DNA of 64,000 nucleotides from contig NC_026655.2 of NCBI RefSeq assembly GCF_000004075.3, positions 26,397,489 to 26,461,488 of the forward strand, given 5' to 3'. The notes under the pieces are model-generated. The model searched no databases. It was not told the origin of the DNA and worked only from the letters and a program-made list of their open reading frames with translations. Positions 35,850 through 48,181 of the stretch are shown here, in pieces. How positions within the stretch are numbered: the first letter of the stretch is position 1; every line of letters begins with the position of its first letter. A program made the translations under genes and the position numbers. Source of the DNA: Cucumis sativus (taxonomy: Eukaryota; Streptophyta; Magnoliopsida; Cucurbitales; Cucurbitaceae).

Positions 35850-38464
35850 ATTGCTTCTTGCTCCCGAATCCTTTTTGTAAACCTCCAAATGGGTTATTGA
35901 TTGTCGAATGTGTATTGTTGAGTCAAAATTAAAAGTTCGTATACCATTTTAGATATTTTAAATGTTAAAAAAATATACTTCTACCTTTACCTCTCATTAC
36001 TCGTTTCAAACGTCGAGTCATCAAATGTCAAGTTATCGAGAGTGAGATCGAGTATAGAGACAAGCAAGAAACATGTCGAGATGATGTAATTAGAAGCTAA
36101 ACTTCGAGGTTTATAGTAGAAATGGTGCTATAATCATATTGTATTCATACATATTCTAATTATTTTAAATTTTATAATAGATTCATGTAAATTAGGTATG
36201 AGTGATTTGTATGGATGGTCTTTATTTGAAGATCTAAATGAAAAATGACTCATATTTAAAGAGAATGAAAAATGACATTTTTCTTGTGTAAGTATTTTTC
36301 TTGTGCTTCTAGTTGAGAAGGCTAATCGATAGTTGATGCACGACACTCGATGTTGCTCAATACTTGATGTTCTATTTTGTGTCTTATGTTACATGTTCTA
36401 TGTTATATACTAGATTCTTGAACATCGATACTTAAGACTTGTTCCTTGTTACTCGATACTCAATACTAAATACTAGGTACTAGATATTAGATACACGTTG
36501 CTCGATGTTCAATGCTCAAGACTTGATTCTCTACACTTTATTTATGTTACATGCTTGATCCTTGATGCTCGATACTTAGAGAAACACTAAGGAGAAAAAA
36601 AAGTAGAAATGTAGAAGAGAAAAAATGCAAACAACAATCTAGAAAAGGGACCTAAAAGAGAAAAAAGAAGAAGAAGAATACACTTAGAAGAAAATGAAGA
36701 AAAAAAGTTGGAAAATGAAGAAAAAAAAGAGGAAGAATGCATTTAAGGTTAAAATTATAATTTTATGCCGTGACGACATAAGCATAAAATCATCTTTTAT
36801 TGGTTTAAAAAAGTACAGTTTTATTTTTTTCATTTTGAACTTTTATTTTAGATCATCGGTGCAAATTTTCTCTTGTGGATATAATTATATAATTAGAGAG
36901 ATATTCATTTCAATAATTTCAAATATGAAAAAATCACTTTTTTCAGTTAAACTATTATTAAGTATGGAATGAAACCGTGAACTTTTGAATGTTATTAATG
37001 TCTTATCTCATGACTTATGCTTAAAATGATACAAAGACTTACCTTATTTCAATCACCTTTTGCAAAGTGGTTGTATTACTATTTTAAGATTCCATGTTTG
37101 TTTACCAATTGTGATATCGAAAAGAATTTGATCCTTAGACGTTTTCTCTCTAGTTTTCTATTAAAGTACTTCCTTCCTTTTGTTTCTATGTAATATGTGT
37201 GAGCTTTGGTTGTTCTCACATTTGTTCTACACTCATCAAAAGACTTGGGGTGTTAAGTCTAATTATCTTTAACAAAAAAAGTAGAGTTGATTGAGGAAAA
37301 AAGACAACGAAAACCTCACGACTTAGTTTGTCGTTTTAAAGTTTTAGTTTTTTATTATAATTTTATTTAATGTTATACCTCGTGGCTTGCTTTTATTAAA
37401 TGTATTTCAATTATTAATCTAGATTGATCATCTAGAATATTATATGAAAGTTGAGTATACCACCAAACAGTTTAAGTAGAAATCGATTTTCATAAAAAAA
37501 AAACAATCTAATAAATGTTAAATGGATTGTTTTTTAATATTTAAAAATTAATCTATAACAAACAAATTTTATCACCAAACAATAATTTTAAATTCGATAT
37601 AAAAATTGTGTTCTTAGTTCCCATTGCATGAAAGGTCACATTTAACATATAAGCATTTTTTAATCTCTTTTTTTTTTAATTAAAAACAATCATTTACGTT
37701 GTTACATTCAATTTTATACTTGCATTGAAGACTAAAAGTTTTTTTTTTTCACCTATTCATCAATCAATTCAAAAGTTCGATTCTCCATCTCAATTTGATC
37801 GCTCTAGTACAACATCTTGTATCTCTTTTTTTTTCTTTTGAGGGAGACTTGTGCATGGTAGCAGCTTCATCTAAAGAAGCAAATATTTGTGAATTTATAA
37901 CCAATATATATTGTGAAAACACTCTTCAACTTGCAACCAAAATAGATATACCATAACAATTTCAACAACTCATACAATCAATGACAAACACTTTACTAAC
38001 ATAACTAAATAAGACATACATACCCATACGAAAGGTAAGTGGTTCGAAGTTTCATCTCCATAAATTGTTGAACTCAATCCAAAAATAATTATTGGGATGA
38101 AAGCAGAAAGGCTGGAAATGGAAGTGAAAATCGTTAGTAACTACAGGAAATGAAATGAACAAAACACACCTGAACTCACCATTATTATAAAGTGACAATT
38201 ACAAGCCATATCTCTCTTTCCCCTCTATCTTTTTATATCTTGTTATTCATGGAAGAAGAATAATTAAGCTTCTCAAGCATTTTCCATACCCTCTGCTAAT
38301 CTCTAGCAGGATGGATTATTCAGACTTGAACTAGAAAATCAAGACAGGAAAATATCAAACAACCACACTGACCACAAATTTGAACCCTACTTGAACACCT
38401 GCGTGCGTGTAGCTCTGCACAAACACTAAAAGGAATAAACACAAACCCCTGGAGCCCATATCGT
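35850..38464. other. Intergenic upstream of the FAX-like gene
   Basis: No gene recognised. It contains a degenerate repeat of ACTCGATACT/CAATACTTGATG wording (36330-36580), then purine-rich and T-rich low-complexity DNA. The right end probably contains the PUR-alpha 3'UTR. Confidence 0.6.
36330..36580. repeat. Degenerate short-period repeat (YACTCGATRYT)
   Basis: Many imperfect iterations of CTCGATACT, CAATACTTGATG, TACTAGATAT and TGCTCGATGTTC at about 10-14 bp spacing. Too diverged to give an exact unit. Confidence 0.6.
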
Positions 38465-41400
38465 TCATCTCTGAGGTGGATCCACAGTTCGGACATTCAC
38501 ACCTGTCATTCCTTCAATCCTGTCTTTGGTGATCTCCACAAAATGTCCTACTATTTCATAGAACTGCTTAAGACCTGACAATGGGAGAATGATTGAAGAA
38601 CGATCTGCCCCTGCAACCTGTAACCAATATCGTTCGGGTGAATTTCATACCAAGAAATTGAAGAAATGAACCATGGGGTTCAAGACAGACAAACAGATTA
38701 AATAGGGATAAAAAAATCCATGGCTCTTAAGATTAGTTTTCTTGATCGATACCTCAGAAATCCTCAAGAAATGACCCCGGTTGTTACTTCCAAGATCGAA
38801 AAAGAATCTCTTTTGATCAGCTCGGATAACCTTTGAAACACCCAGATTCCCCATTTCATCTTGAGCTGACAAGTCTACTTGTCTATCTACATTCAAGTCA
38901 GAGGTTGGCCCAGATTGACTACTATGACCTGATATGAAGCCTGCTCCTACATCATCCGAAAGTCCGGCGAGACGTTCTGAATGTTCAGAATTTTCCTGGT
39001 TTGGGCAAATAGAAAACGGTGTGAATTGTGTTAAAAGAAAATCAATGGAAGTAAGCCTACGAAAGGCGTGATTGAGAAGCTAGACATAAGCAGCAGAAAC
39101 CTGATTGGGCAGTATGAAAAGCCTAGATGCTTCATTGATCTCTGCCAAGATGTTTCTAAATGCAGACCATCCCTCATCCCGGTTGCTTCCGGCAGGAACA
39201 ATAATGGTGCTGCGGTTTCTACTAACTGAAGCTTCAGATACCTGCCCAGTTGACACAATTTGAAATTCCAAAAGCCAGCTCTATTTAGAACTCAAGGACA
39301 CAGATGTACAACCTATAGAACAGATCCTGTTGAAGTAAGGTCGTAAAAGCCAGCTCTATTTACAACCTCACAAACCAGATTTTTTTTATATAAAAAAAAT
39401 TGAGGCACCAGAAGAAAAGGGGGAAAAGAGTTCAGCCAAAACACCAATATTTGTTAAACGAAAGAAGAAGAATAAGAGTAGAGGAAAGAGTTCCCTAATT
39501 CACAAAATCCTAATCTTAAGCCTTACAATCGAGAAGATGGCAAAAGTACACACAATAGTGTCTATAGCTGAAGAGATCAAATTACCAACCCTCAAATCCC
39601 AGAATTAATGGTATTTACTGGTAACAGAATTTTAAGTTGGGAATGAATAAGAATAAATGAGAGCTGATATAAGGTCAAAGTAGTCAATGGTTGACGGTTC
39701 AGATCCACACTGGTATTTAAAAGAAAAAAAATGAAATCAGTTACAAACTTGACGATAATATGCAGCCATTTATAAGCATCATATGAAAAATACAGAGAGT
39801 TGATTTATACTCATAAAACTACACAACACATTCACATCTCTGATTAAAGACACTTCAAACAAATTAAAAAGCTAAAGTAGAAAGAAAAACGGGAGCCTTG
39901 GAGATCTGTAGTACACGTGGAAGCTTATTGTAGATTTAACAAGCAATAGTCAAGGGACAGAACATGAGTAGACTGGGAATAAGTGAACTGCAGATTTGGC
40001 TTATGTGAACTGATGCACAATGGCAGCCTGGTATGGAACCGAAGGCGGATGGGATCTACTGCCACACAATGGCAGCCTGTGCGGTATTTTGCAAAGTAAG
40101 TCAACTCCTTTACAGGGGAGAAAATGGTAATGGCTGGCTAAAGACGGTGGTGGAAAAAATGAACAACTATAAAGCTGGTCACAGCAGACATAGAGAGAAT
40201 AAACTATTCTACTTCAGCACTTCCTTCTTTCTTCACTTCCAACACTCAATAGTCAATACAAGCCTTGCCCTAATGTAGTAGCACGTCCAGTTTCAAGGTC
40301 TGATCCTCAGAATTGGAAAATACTTTTGATAACTAGGGCCAAATGAAGGGTCAGCCATGTCTATAGTTTCAGTGTCTGGTCACATTACTTTGTTCCAGTA
40401 ATCCATTCCAAGAACAATTGTTATAAACAAAAATTAGGGAGTTATGAGCAAGAGGGAGAACTTAAAGTGTGCAGAAAATGCATACATCCTCCATACAAAA
40501 AATAATTAATGACTAGAGTGGAAAATAAATTTATCATCAGATTCAGAGTGAAAAGCTAAACAAGGTGGCTCAACCTCGATTTATGCAATTTCCTAGTTGC
40601 AAGTTCTAAAGTTTACCTTTAAACCACTTTGCTCAAGACTACGCTAATGCCTGACATGCATCATCTAGTCTCAAACCAAATAATCAAGGAGAAGGCGCAC
40701 TAGACTACTAGCTTAAATCAAGTTGCAGAGAACCACACATGACTGAACAATTAATAATATATTAATGGCACAAAGTTGGCTCTAGAGGAAGCACAAGAAC
40801 CATGGATGACATACTTCTTGGGTAATATATCTACATCTATAACCTTTAATGCATCCAACATCCAGACGGGAAAAACCATTAGTGGTAGTTGCAATTACAC
40901 CCTCAAACTTTCAATAATAACAATTGAGCCCCTGAACTTCTAAAAGTGTTAAAATTGAACCCTCAAACTTATAATAATTGTAAAAATCGAACCCACAAAT
41001 ATAAGAATTGAATCCTCAAACTTATATAGTCAATAAAATTTATACAACTAAGTAAGTTTGAGGATCAAATTTTAAAATTTGGATAAGTTTGAGAACTCAA
41101 TTTTTTATTTTGAAAGCTTAAGGGTATAATTGCAACTACCACCATACACTAGGTGGTTTTGCAATTATCCTTATATTATATTAAAATATATACACTAAGA
41201 AGACATTTCCTACATTCTATGTCCTTCACATGTCCATGCTGATGATTAGAAAAGTCATGTGCCAACATATTAGTGTCTTTTCTTTTTTACTAGGCTCTTC
41301 CGGTTTCATAAACCTAATTATTTTGCAAAGAACTTTTGGCTTGCCATAAATCTTCATACTACGGCAGATGACTAAGTGAAAGAGAAAGATGAATGAAAAA

Positions 41401-42469
41401 CATTTTTTAGGGAAAAAAATAAGAACAAAGAAAAAAGTAAAGAACAAAGGAAAAGTCAAGTCAAACTGTTAGGGAATCTCCATAAATCATAGTATAATTC
41501 ATATTTGGAAAGATGCATTTGGAAGTATTGTCAAACGGAGGCTATAAAAGTCATCAAGAAAATAAAGAGTGGTCTTTTTCTTTAAAAGGACACAGGACAT
41601 GGAATATGACTGGATAACAAACTCAAAGTTCAAGTAATTTCATTACTTTTCTTCTCTCTCTGATAAGAGCTAATTTCTTGGGCAACAGAAGCTGAAAGAA
41701 CTTAGCAGAAGTAGAACTTCAACAAAAGAAAATTTTCAGAAAAAAATCATCAACAGAAAAAACATGAGGATACGTCAGCTTTTTCTAAAGCACTGTGCAA
41801 ATTTTAAGCGAAACTCTAGATCAACAAGACCAATCCCGTTCTCAAATCTATGCAGATCCATCCAACACTAATTTGGCAGAATCAAACAAATGAACTGCAG
41901 AGCGTAATTTCAAGGAAAAAATGGATATTCCAGAAAGTTGGAATCTAGAGAAAAAAAAACAAACAACAATAGGGGTAGCAGGAAAAGCAATTTACCTTCA
42001 AGAAACGACCCCTCCTATTCTCGCCAATGTCAAAGTAAAACACCTGAAAGGCACGATGAGTACACAAAAAAGGCAAAAGTTGACCAACAAGAACAAAGAG
42101 ATAAACTAAAAGGCAAAAGAGAAAGAAGAGAAACAAAGATGCCTTTGTGTCCAGCTGCAATTCCTTGCTAAAAACTTCCGGATCATCAGAATTGATATAG
42201 TAATTGAAGAGATCTAAGAACCATGGAATCCCAGAGAAAGGAACAATGATCGTTGACCTTGTAGCCGATGTTTTCTCTGAAATCTTCAGATATCGACCTC
42301 TGGGATTCTCCTTCAGATCGAAGTAAAACAGCTTGTGTTCCACCTGCAGTGTTTTGCACATCAACTCCACGTCATTCCCTCCGCCACCACCAGCCCCTCC
42401 TCCCGCCGCCACGCCACCCGCCGTCGTTCCCCCAATTCCCACTCCACCCCCGCCGGAATTTCCCTCCAT
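38465..42469 (-). CDS. PURA1: PUR-alpha single-stranded nucleic acid-binding protein
   Basis: Five exons on the minus strand: 42143-42469, 41996-42043, 39101-39241, 38753-38995, 38465-38617, giving 303 residues. PUR-alpha binds purine-rich single-stranded DNA and RNA; the plant protein binds telo-box promoter elements and plays roles in transcription and RNA handling. A Gly-rich N terminus (1-32) precedes three PUR repeats: about 33-95 (KLFYFDLKENPRGRYLKISE), 102-168 (VFYFDIGENRRGRFLKVSE) and 225-285 (KRFFFDLGSNNRGHFLRISE), ending VNVRTVDPPQR. This matches the plant family in length and order. The first intron (42044-42142, 99 bp) is GC-AG with donor AAG/GCATCT. Intron 2 is 2.75 kb and contains a long-TIR element. 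A 5'UTR intron with donor CAG/GTACTC near 42937 is likely but not proven. Confidence 0.95.
40882..41142. mobile_element. Long-TIR MITE in PUR-alpha intron 2
   Basis: The ends GTGGTAGTTGCAATTA (40882) and TAATTGCAACTACCAC (ending 41142) are exact inverses. Similarity continues inward for roughly 95 bp on each side (CCCTCAAACTT..., AACTTATCC...), so most of the 261 bp can fold into one hairpin. No coding capacity. No clear target duplication was recognised. Confidence 0.8.
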
Positions 42470-44060
42470 CTTCCACTCCCAGCTCTGACTCGGTTTCTAC
42501 TTATAATTCCCCACGATTTAAGCGATTATCTAAATTTGTACAAGAATCTCAATTCAATAAATCAGCATCTTTTTCCTCCAATTGGGTTTACAAAAAAAAG
42601 ACAAAATTACACAGAAATTAAAACGAACAAGCCCCGATTCGAATAGAAATCGATGCAAAAAGCCAAAAACCCGCCAAATGCCTTGAATACAAAAAAATCC
42701 AAGAAAAATAATCAGAAACCTAGAAATGGGAGATCTAATAAGTGACCCCCATGAGATAAAAATTTAAAAACAAAAAAAAAAAAAAAACGAACGGGATTTT
42801 GACAAAAGAGTTCTGGAAAATTAGGGTTAGAAATTACATGGACGATTTATGATGGGGTTTTGAAGAGTTGGAAAATGACAATGAAATATGATGAAGAAGA
42901 AGAAACATATTTCGAAGATGATTTTCATAGAGTACCTGTGAAACCCACTGTAGGGTAATATTTGACAAATCTTCCAAAGTCAACTTGGGTCAAAAGCTGA
43001 GCTTTTTGATAACAATGGCCAATGCCCAGTGGCACCATCCTATCAATCTCTTCCTTCTAAGAAGATGAACCACAATATTATTTTTTTCTTTTTCTTTTTC
43101 ATTTCTATTTATATTTTTTAAAAATTCCTTTCAATCAATTTGATTTTTACAACAAACATGTGACTTCCAAATTAGTTTCCCTTTCTTTATTTTATTCTTC
43201 TTCGTTTAATTCTCATAAAAACTCATTTTAAACCTCAGTATAACAAACGATTCAATCTCTTATTAAGAAACGTCAAGGTTTCTTTTGATCATGTCAATTC
43301 TCATAAAATTACACAATTACCTTCAATATTGATTCTACATATTCTTCTTAGTTACGCAATTTTTTCCCATCTTCGACTATCTTATTTTCTTACGACTTCT
43401 TCTTCTTTGAGACATGCACTTTTTCACATTGCCTCTCAAGTCTCAATTTCTATGAAACTTGAGTCTTGTGTGGGCCAACCCTCGACAATATCCATGTCTA
43501 GTTTTGTGGGTTTGTTATACATTGTTGTAACAACCATGGTCGAGTTTTTCTTTGAATTAAGATATACATTGTAATTTATTTATGAGATAAAAGTTTCACG
43601 GTGCATATTTATGTACCGGATGATATTTCACTTGTATGACGCCCTAGTTGCTTAAAGGTACAGTTAATTTCTTATTGACCAAATAAATATAGAATACTCT
43701 ACGTAATAAGAGCTCAACCTGGACAATAATTTGATCAATATAATTCTCAAATGATAATTTAAAGCATTGCTACATTCTTGGTGGATTAAGCTAACATCCA
43801 ATTAGTTGTACGCTTAAACATACATCAAGTTTGAATTGGAATTTTGACTTTCTCACCTTGCCCATCTTAGAAAATGAATTTATTATCTTGATCCTTTCAT
43901 CTTCAACTATTATCCATGAATTATAATCATTGTGAGTTGTTATGTAAATGAGTATATGATCGAACCAAACTTTATTTAGAGTCATGTAGAGATTTGATAT
44001 TTGTTTTGAGCGTAAATCTTGAAACTTGAAAAATAAGATTAGTATTTTAAAGAGACGTTT

Positions 44061-44252
44061 TTAAAAATAGCAAAATAAATTAAAATATTTACAAGTTTTA
44101 GCAAAATTTTGGATTCGATTAATGATAGAAACCGATAAACTTTTATCCCTATCTATCAATATTTTCATTTTGTTTATCAATGTCTAGTATTGATAAAATT
44201 TAAAAAATCTACTATGTGTTGTAAATAATCAATCAAATTTGCTATTTTTTTT
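44061..44252. repeat. TTTGCTATTTTT-family MITE-like repeat
   Basis: Ends are inverse: TTAAAAATAGCAAAATAAAT at the left and CAAATTTGCTATTTTTTTT at the right. Inside are the family's ATGATAGAAACCGATAAAC and CTATCTATCAATA stretches. Confidence 0.65.
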
Positions 44253-44372
44253 ATAATTCTCATATTATATTAGAAATTAGACTTAAAAATGCCAAAAAAA
44301 AAAAGTAACTTTCTCAATTATGATTACTATTTTAGATAACCATTAAAAAACTTGTTTTAAATTACGAAACTA

Positions 44373-44524
44373 TTGAAAATATTTACAAATATAACAACAT
44401 TTCATAACCTATCAACGTAGATATTGCTAAATTACATAGTTTACTAGTGTTTATCGACATCTGTCCGTAATATTATGTTATATTTGTAAATAGTTTAATT
44501 TATTTTGTTATATTTGAAAATAAT
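44373..44524. repeat. TTTGCTATTTTT-family MITE-like repeat, second copy
   Basis: Inverse ends TGAAAATATTTACAAATATA and TATATTTGTAAATAGTTTAA, further diverged than its neighbour at 44061. It lies about 300 bp upstream of the PPR start codon. Confidence 0.5.
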
Positions 44525-44828
44525 AATAATTTTAATATTTGAAAGGAGCAGTAAAAAATAACAAATTTGATAAAAAAAAATATTTACAAAAAAATTTCAA
44601 ATTAGAGACCAATGATAGAATCCAAAATTTTGGTATATATTTTAATTTAATTTTTTATTTTAAAAAATATGTAATAATTAATAAACCTTAAATCAAATAT
44701 TAAAATGAATATTTAGTTTTTTTAAAAAAAATCAAACTGAAAACAAACTCAAATGAAATAATAATTCGAAGAAGAGAGCATTTTGGTGAACATAGCAATG
44801 GAGTTCACTCTCCAATGGAGATTTTGAA

Positions 44829-46475
44829 ATGTGTTGGTCTTTCTCCCTCCTCTCCAAATCGTCTTCTTCCTTTTTCAAACCCGCTATTTTCACATCCTCT
44901 CTTCAGTTCACTTCCCTTCTTAGCAACTGCCGCCACCATCTTCACCTTTATCAAATCCATGGCTTCATGTTGCACAGAGCTCTTGATCAAGACAATCTCT
45001 TTCTCTCCCAATTCATCGACGCTTGTACCTCGCTTGGCCTCTCTTCATATGCCTTTTCCATCTTCTCAAACAAAACCCACCCCGATCTTCGTCTCTACAA
45101 CACCGCCATTAAAGCTCTTTCTAAGACATCTTCTCCCATTAACGCCATTTGGCTTTACACCAGGATTCGGATTGATGGGCTTCGTCCGGATTCCTACTCT
45201 ATTCCATCTGTTTTGAAGGCTGTTGTTAAGTTATCCGCTGTTGAAGTTGGGCGGCAGATTCATACCCAGACGGTTTCTTCAGCTTTGGATATGGATGTGA
45301 ATGTTGCCACTTCTTTGATTCAAATGTATTCTTCTTGTGGGTTTGTTTCTGATGCTCGTAAGCTATTTGATTTTGTTGGTTTTAAGGATGTGGCTTTGTG
45401 GAATGCTATGGTTGCTGGGTATGTTAAAGTTGGTGAACTAAAGAGTGCACGTAAGGTGTTCAATGAAATGCCTCAAAGGAATGTGATATCTTGGACTACT
45501 TTGATTGCTGGATATGCACAGACCAATAGGCCCCATGAAGCGATTGAGCTGTTTAGGAAGATGCAGCTTGAGGAAGTGGAGCCTGATGAAATTGCAATGT
45601 TGGCTGTGCTCTCTGCTTGTGCTGATCTAGGGGCTCTTGAACTTGGGGAGTGGATCCATAACTATATTGAAAAGCATGGTTTGTGTAGGATTGTTTCACT
45701 GTACAATGCTCTTATAGATATGTATGCAAAGTCAGGCAATATAAGAAGAGCACTGGAAGTTTTTGAGAATATGAAGCAGAAAAGTGTCATAACTTGGTCC
45801 ACCGTGATTGCTGCCTTGGCTCTTCACGGGCTTGGAGGAGAAGCTATTGATATGTTTCTTAGAATGGAGAAGGCAAAAGTTAGACCGAATGAAGTAACTT
45901 TCGTTGCAATTCTATCTGCCTGCAGCCATGTTGGGATGGTCGATGTGGGTCGTTATTATTTTGATCAAATGCAATCAATGTACAAAATTGAGCCAAAAAT
46001 TGAGCACTATGGCTGTATGATTGATCTGTTGGCTCGTGCTGGTTATCTACAAGAAGCACAGAAACTGCTTCATGATATGCCATTTGAAGCAAATGCCATG
46101 ATATGGGGGTCTCTTCTTGCTGCTTCCAATACACATAGAGATGCCGAGCTTGCACAGCTGGCTTTGAAGCATCTTGCTAAGCTGGAGCCTGGAAATAGTG
46201 GGAATTATGTGCTTTTGTCTAATACATATGCTGCTCTTGGTAAGTGGAATGAATCTGGTACGGTGAGGAAGCTGATGAGAAATGCAGGTGTAAAGAAGGC
46301 TCCAGGTGGAAGCGTTATCGAAATCAATAACATAGTGTATGAATTCCTCGCTGGAGATATGTCAGATTCCCAGGTACATGAGATTTATCATGTATTATGC
46401 AAGATAATTCTGCAGTTAAAAATGGCTGGATCGTATCAGGAGGAATGGAGTAAGTTTCTTGACTACCATGAATGA
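44829..46475 (+). CDS. Pentatricopeptide repeat protein, PLS class with E/E+ domain
   Basis: Single intronless ORF of 548 residues from ATG 44829. PPR proteins bind organellar RNA one base per repeat; PLS/E-class members usually specify C-to-U editing sites and recruit a DYW deaminase in trans. The N terminus (about 1-45, Ser-rich, basic, no acidic residues) fits a mitochondrial or plastid targeting peptide. About ten repeats follow from about residue 70 in alternating P, L and S forms, for example VISWTTLIAGYAQTNRPHEA and SLYNALIDMYAKSGNIRRAL. After the last repeat comes the E domain (MIWGSLLAASNTHRD ... NYVLLSNTYAALGKW), then KKAPGGSVIEINN and a short E+-like tail ending at 548. There is no DYW domain. 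It resembles the At5g56310 type, from memory. No frameshift or stop interrupts it. Confidence 0.93.
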   Translation: MCWSFSLLSKSSSSFFKPAIFTSSLQFTSLLSNCRHHLHLYQIHGFMLHRALDQDNLFLSQFIDACTSLGLSSYAFSIFSNKTHPDLRLYNTAIKALSKTSSPINAIWLYTRIRIDGLRPDSYSIPSVLKAVVKLSAVEVGRQIHTQTVSSALDMDVNVATSLIQMYSSCGFVSDARKLFDFVGFKDVALWNAMVAGYVKVGELKSARKVFNEMPQRNVISWTTLIAGYAQTNRPHEAIELFRKMQLEEVEPDEIAMLAVLSACADLGALELGEWIHNYIEKHGLCRIVSLYNALIDMYAKSGNIRRALEVFENMKQKSVITWSTVIAALALHGLGGEAIDMFLRMEKAKVRPNEVTFVAILSACSHVGMVDVGRYYFDQMQSMYKIEPKIEHYGCMIDLLARAGYLQEAQKLLHDMPFEANAMIWGSLLAASNTHRDAELAQLALKHLAKLEPGNSGNYVLLSNTYAALGKWNESGTVRKLMRNAGVKKAPGGSVIEINNIVYEFLAGDMSDSQVHEIYHVLCKIILQLKMAGSYQEEWSKFLDYHE

Positions 46476-47940
46476 TATGAATTGGCTTCAATATTATTCT
46501 TCTTTAAAGATATGAAAGAATTTTCACCTTTCGTCTATTTAGACTTCTTGGACTTTTTGAAAAACTCAAGATTTTAACAGTAACTTTTGAATCAAAATTG
46601 AAAATTCAGGCTTTAAGATATAATTTTTATTCAAAATACTTTGGATGGGGAATTCAGAGAAAATGACCTCGTACGAAGAGTCAACATGGCAATACTGCCC
46701 AAGTTGGAGAAGGGCAAGCAAGATTGAAGCTTCATAATCCAGCCATGGTAATCAAACTTCTTGATCCGACCCAAGTTTTCCCGCATTGTCAAACGAAGCA
46801 GTAACTATTTTATCTATATGTTATTTGTTAGACTAGCTTAGCCGAAATAATTTGGTATCAACAATTATCATTTCAAAAGTTGATGGTTCAATTCTACCCC
46901 TAATTGTTATAAAAAAATTCAAAAGATCCCATGTTTTAGACACTTGCGGGGTCAAGGATCTCTTTTGTCAATGCATTATGCAAAGGATATGTCGTGTGTG
47001 AGCGAGAGACTTCGTTCATCATTTCATATTTGGACAAAATTCTTCAACCTTAAGGTACAAGTTATAGTTCAAGATCCAACCAGTGTGCTAATGTGGAAGT
47101 TAAAGTCAGATGGTTAGGGGAATTGGGATGTTAGTAAACTAATTTTGATTCGAAATTTAACCTAATAGAAATATTCAAATTGCTAAAAGAAAAAATGACT
47201 CCAAATTTATTCATTTAAATAAAAACTTCGTCATTATATACAAATAAAGAAAATTTGTGGTAAAAAATAGGTTCGAATGTCATTTTAATTCTGATCAAAG
47301 TTTAATTTTAATCTATATATTTCAAATGGCCTGATTTTAGTTTATATATTTGTAATAAATCTTAAAATTTAAAAAAATTACATTGATAACATGAACATTT
47401 TAAAAAAAGTAGTTCATGACATCATAGAGTTACGAGAGAGTCATCTTTTCTAAATTTGCTACTTTTACAAATTTAAAAATGTTATGATATGGGTTCTATT
47501 ATCATAATTTTTTTTATTATTTTTGGTAAAGCCCATGAATTTAGTATCTCAAAGCTAATTTTTAATTACAAAAACGGAAAGTATGATATGTCGAAAAAAA
47601 TTGAATTGACCAAATAAACCAAAGTTGTAAAAGTACGAGAGAGATGAATCAATTAAACCTACTAATTGATTGACTCTTATTCGTGGATATTGATTCAAAC
47701 ATGTACTAATATTAAAAATATAGGAACAAAATTCACATTATTAACCTCCATAAAATAACAACAAAACAGCAACTTAGTGTTTGTTTTGGTGCTTTTTCAA
47801 ATCTTTTTTTAAAAAACACTTATTTTTGTATTTTGTATAAATAATTTATCAATTTTTCTATTTTAAAAAATATATACTTTTTTCTCTTAATTATTTAAAA
47901 ACGATTGTTCTCTTAAAAAAGAAAAAAACTATTTCTTAAA
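46476..47940. other. Intergenic between PPR gene and snoRNA locus
   Basis: PPR 3'UTR, then AT-rich DNA with a tRNA-like repeat at 46828-46905 and fragments of dispersed repeats near 47370-47480. No gene recognised. Confidence 0.6.
46828..46905 (+). repeat. tRNA-like (SINE-type) repeat copy, plus strand
   Basis: A-box-like TAGCTTAGCCGAAATAATTT at about 46834 is followed by B-box-like GATGGTTCAATTCTACCCC at about 46882. Same wording family as 8221-8293 in reverse. No convincing cloverleaf. Confidence 0.45.
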
Positions 47941-48011
47941 TGGGCCTGATCCTCCGTCATTTTTTTTCACAATTTTTAGGGTTAGGGTTCCTTCTCACCA
48001 CTCTATAAAAA
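47941..48011 (+). promoter_or_regulatory. Site II + telo-box + TATA promoter of the snoRNA locus
   Basis: TGGGCC (site II, 47941-47946), a double telo-box-like TTTAGGGTTAGGGTTCC (47975-47991) and CTATAAAAA (48003-48011) occur in that order. This combination is known from plant ribosomal-protein and snoRNA genes. Transcription would start near 48035-48045. No protein-coding frame of note follows, but two C/D snoRNAs do. Confidence 0.7.
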
Positions 48012-48181
48012 CCTCCATATCCAACAGTTTTCATATTCTAATCTTCGGCAAACTCTTCAAACCTTCTCTCCTCGATTTTCATTATTCTTATGTTTATTTC
48101 TTTTCTCAGTGTTAGATCTCTTATGCTTTGAACATTTGTCTCTTGATTTGATTTTTTGTTTGTTGGATTTTCGTAACGGAG

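Larger units (their letters stand above)
42470..44828. other. Divergent intergenic region between PUR-alpha and PPR genes
   Basis: It holds the PUR-alpha leader (to about 42950) and the PPR upstream region. Two TTTGCTATTTTT-family repeats lie at 44061-44252 and 44373-44524. No other gene was recognised. Confidence 0.6.

Noticed and set aside
36694-36972. Lys-rich 92-residue ORF
   Set aside because: Low-complexity A-rich DNA; no motif, no splice or promoter support.
37770-37800. B-box-like AAGTTCGATTCTCC
   Set aside because: No A box at the right distance, so not listed as a tRNA-like copy.
40033-40278. 81-residue plus-strand ORF in PUR-alpha intron 2
   Set aside because: Contains a short direct repeat (AATGGCAGCCTG twice) but no recognisable protein; lies antisense in an intron.
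42268-42621. Plus-strand Pro/Ser/His-rich ORF
   Set aside because: Antisense to the Gly-rich first exon and leader of PUR-alpha; its composition is a mirror of the Gly codons.
44815-45216. 133-residue plus-strand ORF overlapping the PPR start
   Set aside because: Different frame of the PPR coding sequence; no similarity and it ends inside the gene.
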